DNA from: Vreelandella rituensis
GTDB taxonomy: Bacteria > Pseudomonadota > Gammaproteobacteria > Pseudomonadales > Halomonadaceae
Assembly: GCF_003336665.1 (NCBI RefSeq)
Contig: NZ_QPIJ01000025.1
Location: 788 to 52,269, forward strand
Length of the DNA: 51,482 nucleotides
Reading direction: 5' to 3'
Positions 43,721 to 51,482 of the stretch are shown one piece after another (the first letter of the stretch is position 1; each line of letters opens with the position of its first letter). A program made the position numbers and the translations under genes. Under the pieces are notes generated by a model that saw nothing but the letters and a program-made list of their open reading frames with translations, made no database searches and was not told the DNA's origin.

Positions 43721-45091
43721 TCGGCTTTCTGATTTTTTACCTGATGGCCGTTCGCCCACCAGGGGAAGATCACTCTCCAGGTGCTTCTTACGTCGTCTTG
43801 CACTGGTCTTGCGCGGTTTTGCCTTAGCCGCAAACGCTCCGCTCTTGATGTCTCTGACGCCTCGCTTGGCGATATTGCGGGCGGAATTCTCGTCCGCATT
43901 GGCCTTGAGGCCGCATGCCAGGCAATGAAACCCGGCTTGAGTGGGCCGCTCGGTGTTGCGGCTGCCACAGGCATGACACTCCTTCGAGGTGTACGCCGGA
44001 TTGATCTTGAGAAAGCCCTTGTTCCGGGCATTGGCCTTGTATTTGATCAGGGTGTATATCTGCCCCAGGCCGACATTGCTCAGGCTGCGGTTAAGCCCGG
44101 ACTTGGCCCTTGCCCCATTTTTAAGAGTCTGGCGGCCTTGGGTTTTCTTCTTCGCCCGCCTGGTCATCGCCTTGAGTTTGAGGTCTTCCACACAGATGAT
44201 CTCACCTGACGTTTCCACGACGTTCCGCGACACGCGATGCGCGAAATTCCGGCGCAGTCGACGAATCTTGCCATGCAGGGTGGCGATCTGGTTGGCGAGA
44301 TGACGCTGATTGTTCGACGCGCAGCGCCTGGACTTATTGCCATTGCGACGTTTCTTGCCACTGAGGGCTGCCTGGAGCCGCTTGATCCGGTCGTTATGCC
44401 GCCGAAGCTGGCGCTTTTCTTCCGGGGTGTAGTCGAAGATCGCGCCATTGCAGGCCTGAAGGGGGCGAGCAACACCGCCGTCCAGGCCGGTGATATAGCC
44501 CAGCAGCTTGTCGTCATCGAGGTACGCAACGTCGTTGAGTAGCGCCTCGTTGTCAGGGTGGGTCTGACCATCATCCAGTGAGCCGGAGAATGAGAAGCTA
44601 CGCCCCTGACGGCTGATGATGAACTGCTTGCTCAGTGACGCAGACGAATAAGGCACGGTGATAGAAAACAGCTTTGTGCGCTTCCGGGTTGCCGAGTCAT
44701 AGATCGTCACCTGGGTCTTGTCGTTTGCGACAGGCTGAAGATCAAACAATTCCTTGGTGATGATACAGCTACGTTTCTTGTTTCGGCCTTTGACCTTGGG
44801 AAACTTGGAAATCCCTTTTCGGGCGGCTTCCGCATCGGTATAGGCCGAGCTGGCGGTGTTACGCAGGATTTGAACGGGGATGTCTTTCAGGAAGGCAACG
44901 TCAGGGTCTTGCTTGATCGGGGCGTACGCCTGGTTAATCTCGGCCCCTCGGCCTTGCGCCAGCAAGTCACGATACTCGCGCACCTTATAATTACGCAGCA
45001 CATTCGCGCCACCTATCCATTGAGCAAAGGCGGTCGCCTGTCGTGAAGACAGGCGATCCGAAATGCTTAATGAAAAACCGCGCTGCGCCAT
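43577..45091 (-). CDS. tnpB: TnpB-like RNA-guided nuclease, long form with C-terminal extension
   Basis: A 504-residue TnpB relative, about 100 longer than typical. RuvC residues are D204 in TGLDGGVARP, E302 in ICVEDLKLKAM and D400 in KANADENSARNI. The zinc ribbon has C372, C375, C390 and C393. The N-terminus (FSLSISDRLSSRQATAFAQW) differs from the usual YRxYPTPEQ start, and a domain with KFPKVKGRNKKRSC fills the wedge region. After residue 412 a 90-residue low-similarity tail covers the likely omega RNA region. All key residues are present. It is divergent from tnpA with a 68-base gap. Confidence 0.88.
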   Translation of the reverse strand: MAQRGFSLSISDRLSSRQATAFAQWIGGANVLRNYKVREYRDLLAQGRGAEINQAYAPIKQDPDVAFLKDIPVQILRNTASSAYTDAEAARKGISKFPKVKGRNKKRSCIITKELFDLQPVANDKTQVTIYDSATRKRTKLFSITVPYSSASLSKQFIISRQGRSFSFSGSLDDGQTHPDNEALLNDVAYLDDDKLLGYITGLDGGVARPLQACNGAIFDYTPEEKRQLRRHNDRIKRLQAALSGKKRRNGNKSRRCASNNQRHLANQIATLHGKIRRLRRNFAHRVSRNVVETSGEIICVEDLKLKAMTRRAKKKTQGRQTLKNGARAKSGLNRSLSNVGLGQIYTLIKYKANARNKGFLKINPAYTSKECHACGSRNTERPTQAGFHCLACGLKANADENSARNIAKRGVRDIKSGAFAAKAKPRKTSARRRKKHLESDLPLVGERPSGKKSESREDGLASLAASHVSTVETSGISPETSGSLHLSHAEAATLSTTKVDPSG

Positions 45092-45159
45092 AAGGGACCC
45101 GGTTGCATAAACAGGACAATAATTCTAGGCTAGCGCCATCCCCCTAATGAGTCAAGACT

Positions 45160-45618
45160 ATGAGTGGCGAATATCCTTGGAGAACTGGCAGGTCATGTGT
45201 TTACCGACTTCACTACCACCTTGTCTTTGTCCCGAAATATCGGCGTGATGTCTTCACCGAGTCGATGTTGATCCGTTTGGACGCGGTGTTGCGCGAAACC
45301 TGTGAGCAAATGCAGGGTGAATTGATCGAGTTTAACGGCAAGGCCGACCATCTCCACCTGCTGGTCATCTGCCCGCCGCAGAAAGCCCTGTCTCACTTTA
45401 TCGGCAAGCTCAAAGGCAAGAGTGCTTACGTGATACGCAAGGCGTTTGCACAAGACATCGCCGACAAACTCTGGGGCAGCCAGTTCTGGTCACCGTCCTA
45501 CTGCGCCGTCAGTTGTGGGGGCGCACCGCTGGATATCGTGACGCAGTACATCACCGACCAGCAACGCCCCACCTCCGAGAAAGGTGAACAACAATCGCGG
45601 CGGCTACGCCGCCGATAG
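45160..45618 (+). CDS. tnpA: TnpA, Y1 (HUH) single-strand transposase
   Basis: A 152-residue IS200/IS605 Y1 transposase that moves the element as single-stranded DNA. The HUH motif is HLHLLV (H64, H66), and the catalytic tyrosine is Y130 in DIVTQYITDQ. The N-terminal segment YRLHYHLVFVPKYRRDVF is characteristic. The ATG is at 45160. Length and motifs look complete. Confidence 0.93.
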   Translation: MSGEYPWRTGRSCVYRLHYHLVFVPKYRRDVFTESMLIRLDAVLRETCEQMQGELIEFNGKADHLHLLVICPPQKALSHFIGKLKGKSAYVIRKAFAQDIADKLWGSQFWSPSYCAVSCGGAPLDIVTQYITDQQRPTSEKGEQQSRRLRRR

Positions 45619-45652
45619 CGGCCTTCCCTGGCCGAGCCGGCTTGACTCGAAG

Positions 45653-45718
45653 CTAAAGCAACCGAGATTGCGCCGGGGTTGGTTCAAAGCGATAGAGGCC
45701 GCTGAGTTCCTCGACCAT
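45653..45718 (-). pseudogene. Possible 21-codon TnpB N-terminal remnant
   Basis: On the minus strand an ATG at 45718 opens a 21-codon frame that contains LYRFEPTPAQSRLL and then stops. The order YRFxPTPxQxxLL matches the usual TnpB N-terminus (compare YRFYPTPEQEILL at 22838). It overlaps the tnpA-side end of the IS605 element. The match is short and may be chance. Confidence 0.3.
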
Positions 45719-45748
45719 GGAAAAAAATTAGTTTTATTATTTATTTAC

Positions 45749-47036
45749 CAATGGTTCGGACAGTTTTAAAGAAAGCCTGATGCTCAGATAATGGGGTCTC
45801 TCACAACATCACCACCCGAGCACAGGCTTTCATGGAAATAGTCAATACAGTCTTGCAGCAGATGTCCAGTCTCAAAAAGCCCCAGCGGTGCTTTATTCGC
45901 GTCCTGTTGCCCCTGCTGATGTGTTTGCGAGGTCGTGCCAACTTTCGCAATCTCAGCCGTTACAGTGATTACCATGAGAAGACCTTTTCGCGCTGGTATC
46001 GGCGTGCGTTTGATTTCACCGAGTTCAATCGCCTGAGCTTGCTGCCACTCAGTGAAGACACGGCCGTCACCCTGGTGGCCGCCACGGATTGTAGCTTCAT
46101 TCCTAAAAGCGGCCGGCATACCGAAGGGCTGGGTCAGTTCTATAGTGGCGGCACAGGCAGGGCCGAACGGGGGCTGGAAATATCCACGCTGGCCGTAGTG
46201 AACGTGACGGAAAATACGGCGTATCACCTGTCCACACGACAAACGATGGATCGTCCCGACGGTGAACAGTCGCGCGTGGACCGCTATCTTCACCACCTTC
46301 AGCAGGATCGTGCGTCACTCCCGCCACAGGTGCGTTATCTCGTGGCGGACGGCTATTACAGTAAAACCCGCTACCTCCAGGGTGTCGTGGCAACGGGGTT
46401 ACATCAGATCGGCAAGCTGCGTCATGACGCCAATCTGCGTTGGCTGTATCAGGGAGAACAGAAACCCCGAGGGCGCAAGCGTCTTTATGATGGAAAAGTG
46501 AGCGTTGATGACGTGAGCCGATGGACGCTGGCAGGCAACATGGAGGCGACACAGGTGTATACCGCTATAGTGAACAGCCCGCATTTCAAACGCGATCTAC
46601 GGGTGGTGTATCTGGTAAAGCGCGCTGGCGGCAAAGTGAAAACAGCCTTGTTATTTTCGACGGATACGTCGCTGGAGGCCATGACCTTGGTGACGTACTA
46701 CAAGGCGCGTTTTCAGATTGAGTTTCTGTTTCGCGATGCCAAGCAGTGTCTGGGTCTGAACGACTGTCAGGCGCGAAAGGAACAAGCGCTACATTTCCAT
46801 TTCAACGCCTCAATGACGGCGCTGAACCTACTCAAACTTGAAGATCGGCAGCATCAACCAAGCGGTCAACGGGTGATTTCGATTGCCCGCTGGAGAACCC
46901 GCAAAGCCAAAGCGCACCTGCTGGAACGCTTTTCTTCCTACTTGGGTCTGGACTTCAATGACATAAAATCCCGACCCGACTTTGATGAGATGTGCCATTA
47001 CGGCGCTATTGCGTCATGAAACAGTCCGAACCATTG
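45749..47036 (+). mobile_element. IS4-family insertion sequence
   Basis: A 1288-base element. Terminal inverted repeats at 45749-45766 and 47019-47036 agree at 17 of 18 bases (CAATGGTTCGGAC, then A or T, then GTTT). It encodes one DDE transposase. No direct target duplication is visible: the left flank ends ATTTAC and the right flank begins TGAGAAAG. Confidence 0.87.
45832..47019 (+). CDS. IS4-family DDE transposase
   Basis: A 395-residue transposase. The catalytic residues are D86 in VAATDCSF, D173 in YLVADGYYSK and E297, the last inside an exact Y-(2)-R-(3)-E-(6)-K signature (Y290, R293, E297, K304), which is the hallmark of the IS4 family. The frame is intact. The ATG is 83 bases inside the left terminal repeat. 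Confidence 0.93.
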   Translation: MEIVNTVLQQMSSLKKPQRCFIRVLLPLLMCLRGRANFRNLSRYSDYHEKTFSRWYRRAFDFTEFNRLSLLPLSEDTAVTLVAATDCSFIPKSGRHTEGLGQFYSGGTGRAERGLEISTLAVVNVTENTAYHLSTRQTMDRPDGEQSRVDRYLHHLQQDRASLPPQVRYLVADGYYSKTRYLQGVVATGLHQIGKLRHDANLRWLYQGEQKPRGRKRLYDGKVSVDDVSRWTLAGNMEATQVYTAIVNSPHFKRDLRVVYLVKRAGGKVKTALLFSTDTSLEAMTLVTYYKARFQIEFLFRDAKQCLGLNDCQARKEQALHFHFNASMTALNLLKLEDRQHQPSGQRVISIARWRTRKAKAHLLERFSSYLGLDFNDIKSRPDFDEMCHYGAIAS

Positions 47037-47066
47037 TGAGAAAGGAGTGAGAAAGATATGGGAAAG

Positions 47067-47084
47067 GGTGGCGCAACAGCCACC
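47067..47084 (-). terminator. Possible terminator after the UDP-sugar dehydrogenase gene
   Basis: On the minus strand GGTGGC-TGTTGC-GCCACC is followed by CTTTCCC. It is a six-base stem with a weak T run, a few bases after the gene end at 47090. The IS4 repeat lies just beyond. Confidence 0.45.
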
Positions 47085-47089
47085 GGCTA

Positions 47090-48367
47090 TTACAGGCGCA
47101 GGTCGACGGATTCTTTCGGAAGCACAAACTTGAGGTCGTAAAGCACATGTTCGGACCTGCCCCATGCCCGAATGTCTCCAACCCTGAGTTCGCGGAACTC
47201 CCGGTGGGCAACGGCCAAGATGATGGCGTCATAGGCATCGTTCTCCGGCCATTCGACCAAGCGTATTCCATATTCTCGCTCGGCATCGGCCTTGTTCGCC
47301 TGGGGGTCGTAGACCTCCGGCACCACACCGTAATCGCCAAGTCCGGCCAGGATATCCACCACGCGTGTGTTGCGCAGGTCCGGGCAGTTCTCCTTGAAGG
47401 TCAGGCCCATCACCAGAACCCGAGCGCCTTGCACTTGTAGCCGACGCTTGATCATCTGCTTGATCAATTGCCCAGCTACATAAGCACCCATTCCGTCGTT
47501 GATGCGCCGCCCGGAGAGAATCACCTCGGGGTGATAACCCACCTGCTGAGCACGGTGGGTCAGGTAGTAGGGGTCCACGCCGATGCAATGCCCACCTACC
47601 AGACCCGGACGAAACGGCAGGAAATTCCACTTGCTACCGGCCGCCTCCAGCACTTCCTCGGTGTCGATCCCTAGCCGGTTGAATATCACCGCCAACTCAT
47701 TGATCAGTGCAATGTTAAGGTCGCGCTGGGTGTTCTCGATCACCTTGGCGGCCTCAGCGACCTGGATAGAACTGGCAAGATGGGTACCGGCGACAATTAC
47801 CCGGCGGTAAAGAGAATCCACGAACTCCGCTACTTCCGGCGTGGAACCCGAGGTGACTTTCTTGATGGAAGCGATCCGGTGCTCCTTGTCACCCGGGTTG
47901 ATACGTTCAGGACTGTAACCGGCGAAGAAATCCCGGTTGAAGGCCAGCCCCGAGACTCGTTCGATGACCGGAATGCAGTCCATCTCGGTGGCGCCGGGAT
48001 AGACGGTCGATTCATAGATCACCACATCTCCCATGCCCACCACCTGACCCACCGTCTCGCTGGCCTTTATCAAGCAGGTAAGATCCGGACATCGGGATGC
48101 ATCGATGGGCGTAGGCACGGTAACGATATAGACGTTGCAGTCGTGCAGCACCTCGATGTCATTCGAAAAGTGCAGCTGTGTGGCTGCGGCCAGCAGCACC
48201 GGCTCCACCTCCTGGGTAAGGTCGATCCCGTTGCGTAAATCGCCAATCCGCTGGGTGTTGATATCGAAGCCAACCGTCGGCAGTATCTTTCCGAACTCCA
48301 CGGCCAGTGGCAGCCCGACATAGCCCAGACCGATCACCCCCAGGCGCACGTTCTCTATGTTCAGCAT
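47090..48367 (-). CDS. tviB: UDP-N-acetyl-hexosamine 6-dehydrogenase (TviB/WbpO-like)
   Basis: Oxidises UDP-GlcNAc or UDP-GalNAc to the uronic acid, a building block of capsule or O-antigen. The 425 residues match Salmonella TviB in length. The NAD-binding motif is [17 protein letters not shown] at residues 10-26. The catalytic region is [13 protein letters not shown] with the active cysteine, then [16 protein letters not shown] for the UDP-sugar. The fourth motif, [10 protein letters not shown], is also present. It follows the glycosyltransferase gene with a four-base gap on the same strand. The C-2 epimerase partner is not in view; the downstream neighbour is an IS. The substrate is inferred from family. 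Confidence 0.85.
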   Translation of the reverse strand: MLNIENVRLGVIGLGYVGLPLAVEFGKILPTVGFDINTQRIGDLRNGIDLTQEVEPVLLAAATQLHFSNDIEVLHDCNVYIVTVPTPIDASRCPDLTCLIKASETVGQVVGMGDVVIYESTVYPGATEMDCIPVIERVSGLAFNRDFFAGYSPERINPGDKEHRIASIKKVTSGSTPEVAEFVDSLYRRVIVAGTHLASSIQVAEAAKVIENTQRDLNIALINELAVIFNRLGIDTEEVLEAAGSKWNFLPFRPGLVGGHCIGVDPYYLTHRAQQVGYHPEVILSGRRINDGMGAYVAGQLIKQMIKRRLQVQGARVLVMGLTFKENCPDLRNTRVVDILAGLGDYGVVPEVYDPQANKADAEREYGIRLVEWPENDAYDAIILAVAHREFRELRVGDIRAWGRSEHVLYDLKFVLPKESVDLRL

Positions 48368-48371
48368 CGTC

Positions 48372-49553
48372 TCATTCCTTGCATGACAATGGATTGGCCC
48401 GATTCAGGTCATGGACTTCACGCAAACAGCCAAGCGCCGCCTCAATCACGATGCGCTCATCGAACTCCTCCTCGATGCGCACTCGCGCTGCCTTCCCTGC
48501 TGCCTGCAGTTCCGCCCGGGGCATGGCAATGCATGTCTCCATGCACTGGGCCAACGAATCAGCACTCTTTACCTCGCACAGCCAACCTGTCTTGCCGGCC
48601 ACTACCGCCTGTCTGCACCCCGGGGCATCAGACACGATGGCAGGCCGTCCCATGGCGGCGGCTTCCAGCACGGTCCTCGGCATCCCCTCTCGATAGGAAG
48701 GCAGCACCAGCACATGCGACTGCTTGAGGAAGGGCCGAACGTCGCCCTGCTCGCCTAACACCTCGATTACGCCCTCTGCCTGCCAGTGCTGTACCTCGGC
48801 TTCGGTAATCGCGGTACAGTTGCTGGCCCCATGGGGGCCGATCAGCCAGAAGCGGCAATCGGGGTAAACGGCACGCACCTGCCCCGCCGCCTGCACAAAC
48901 TCACGCACGCCCTTGTCGCCCAGCAGACGAGCGATCATCACGAAGGTAAAGGGGGTGGGGTTAGGAAGCGGCGAGAAGGTAAAGCGTGAGGTATCCATGC
49001 CGGAGCCCGGCAGCACAGTAGTGGGCGTCGTGCGAAGCAGGCCATGGTTCAGGAACAGGTCATGATCTTCCTGGTTCTGGAAGAACACCCGCCGCGCCCC
49101 ACGGTTAGCGAGGCCATAGAGCGAGCGCACCCGGCGAAACAACCAGCTGTCGTGCAGGAAGGCGGTGCCCAGCCCCGAAATGTTGTTGGCATAGGGAATG
49201 CCCAATAGCCGACAGGCCAACCCGGAATAGATATTGGCCTTGACCGTGAAGTTGAAGACAAAGGCGGGCTTGAGGCGACGCAGACTATTGGCCAGGGTCA
49301 CCAGGCTGTGGCTCTCGCCCAGCAGCCGTGTGCCCTTGCCTTCCATGGGCAGCGGCACATGTTCGATACCCAGTTCCTCCGCCAACCGGAGGGAATAGGC
49401 ATCCTCCGGGGCCAGCGCCACCACATGATAGCCGGCGCCACGCAGCGCCTCGATCGTCCCGCGGCGAAAGTTATAGAGGTACCAGGAGGTGTTGGAGACC
49501 AATACCACCACTTCCTGGCGGGAAAACTCTCGGCGCTTTTCGTAGTAGGTCAT
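48372..49553 (-). CDS. Glycosyltransferase family 4 (GT-B fold)
   Basis: A 393-residue GT4 transferase. The N-terminal half begins [18 protein letters not shown] and has [12 protein letters not shown]. The C-terminal half has [19 protein letters not shown] and the donor-binding loop [19 protein letters not shown] with the family EX7E glutamates. It probably adds a sugar to a lipid-linked polysaccharide repeat unit. It lies between epsG and the dehydrogenase on the same strand, as in polysaccharide gene clusters. The sugar and linkage are not readable. Confidence 0.85.
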   Translation of the reverse strand: MTYYEKRREFSRQEVVVLVSNTSWYLYNFRRGTIEALRGAGYHVVALAPEDAYSLRLAEELGIEHVPLPMEGKGTRLLGESHSLVTLANSLRRLKPAFVFNFTVKANIYSGLACRLLGIPYANNISGLGTAFLHDSWLFRRVRSLYGLANRGARRVFFQNQEDHDLFLNHGLLRTTPTTVLPGSGMDTSRFTFSPLPNPTPFTFVMIARLLGDKGVREFVQAAGQVRAVYPDCRFWLIGPHGASNCTAITEAEVQHWQAEGVIEVLGEQGDVRPFLKQSHVLVLPSYREGMPRTVLEAAAMGRPAIVSDAPGCRQAVVAGKTGWLCEVKSADSLAQCMETCIAMPRAELQAAGKAARVRIEEEFDERIVIEAALGCLREVHDLNRANPLSCKE

Positions 49554-49598
49554 TGTGATGCCTTCCTGGCTATCGTGACTTAATTCCTTCCTCTGCCC

Positions 49599-51345
<1,747 letters not shown>

Positions 51346-51362
51346 AACACTTGACCACTACA

Positions 51363-51481
51363 TCTTCCCATGATGGGTCGAAAGGATTGGCTTTAGCCTT
51401 AATCTTTGTGTGCCGCCGAATGTTTATGTCTGACGCCACCTGAAGGCGCAGCCATTTCTGCGATCCATCCCAATGTTTCTC
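51363..51481 (-). pseudogene. Group II intron reverse transcriptase, C-terminal fragment
   Basis: A minus-strand frame is open from the right window edge to the IS3 terminus. It reads VASDINIRRHTKIKAKANPF then DPSWE. From memory this resembles the C-terminal part of group II intron-encoded reverse transcriptase/maturases (RRHxKIKxxANPxDPxWE). It is cut at DPSWE by the IS3 right end and would have continued with about ten more residues. The catalytic part lies outside the window. Confidence 0.6.
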
Positions 51482-51482
51482 T

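Larger units (their letters stand above)
43545..45690 (-). mobile_element. IS200/IS605-family element with divergent tnpA and tnpB
   Basis: About 2.1 kb with tnpB on the minus strand and tnpA on the plus strand, in the divergent IS605 arrangement. The tnpB-side end has a CCTCC/GGAGG hairpin around 43545-43570. The tnpA-side end near 45650-45690 has a CAACC/GGTTG hairpin. Both ends carry the same 11-mer AGCTAAAGCAA (43553-43563 and 45651-45661). Limits are approximate. On the tnpB side it abuts the SDR remnant. Both proteins look intact, so it may be autonomous. Confidence 0.75.

Noticed and set aside
47468..48238. Plus-strand frames opposite tviB.
   Set aside because: They are antisense to a clear UDP-sugar dehydrogenase and contain no recognisable domains.

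Overview
The window reads as chromosomal DNA of a gammaproteobacterium, most likely a Halomonadaceae-like (Halomonas or relative) organism. This is an inference from gene order and protein character: the thrS-infC-rpmI-rplT-pheS-pheT-ihfA block, a coxB-coxA-coxG-coxC-SURF1-ctaA-cyoE oxidase cluster with small DUF2909, DUF2970, DUF2788 and DUF2489 proteins, and marine-type signalling proteins. No rRNA, tRNA or CRISPR array was seen.

Layout. 1-201 is the cut-off start of a TnpB-like gene. 339-6295 (minus) holds cardiolipin synthase, class I fumarase, uvrB, an OsmC protein and a small HMA-fold protein. 6465-8637 (plus) holds ygfZ and a two-gene Xre/RES toxin-antitoxin pair. 8681-15041 (minus) holds tatD, prfC and an SbcC/SbcD-like nuclease pair. 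15220-22734 is a signalling region: an unknown membrane protein, a 53-bp near-perfect palindrome, a YjfB-like protein, two large cyclic-di-GMP enzymes and a DadA-like flavoenzyme. The first c-di-GMP enzyme starts with a LOV blue-light domain; the second starts with four CBS domains. An IS605-type tnpB element (about 22735-24115) follows.

24112-32566 is translation housekeeping: flavodoxin, DUF2788, ihfA, pheT, pheS, rplT, rpmI, infC (read from an ATC start) and thrS. 32792-42666 holds an OmpA-like lipoprotein and the complete aa3-type cytochrome c oxidase locus: subunits I-III, the copper chaperone Cox11/CtaG, SURF1, and haem A synthesis by CyoE and CtaA.

42870 to the right edge is a mobile-element-rich accessory region. 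It contains a small helical protein, a truncated short-chain dehydrogenase, an IS605-type tnpA/tnpB element, an IS4-family element, a polysaccharide fragment (UDP-HexNAc dehydrogenase, GT4 glycosyltransferase, 5'-truncated epsG), an IS3-family element with a programmed frameshift, and the tail of a group II intron reverse transcriptase. The IS4 and IS3 elements lack matching target duplications and three neighbouring genes are truncated, so IS-driven deletion or recombination has probably shaped this end.

The strongest candidates for new biology are the LOV-PAS-GGDEF-EAL protein at 16505-18586, the two tnpB loci with their likely omega RNAs, the 53-bp palindrome and the Xre/RES module. The noncanonical infC start is clear in the sequence but follows a known control principle.
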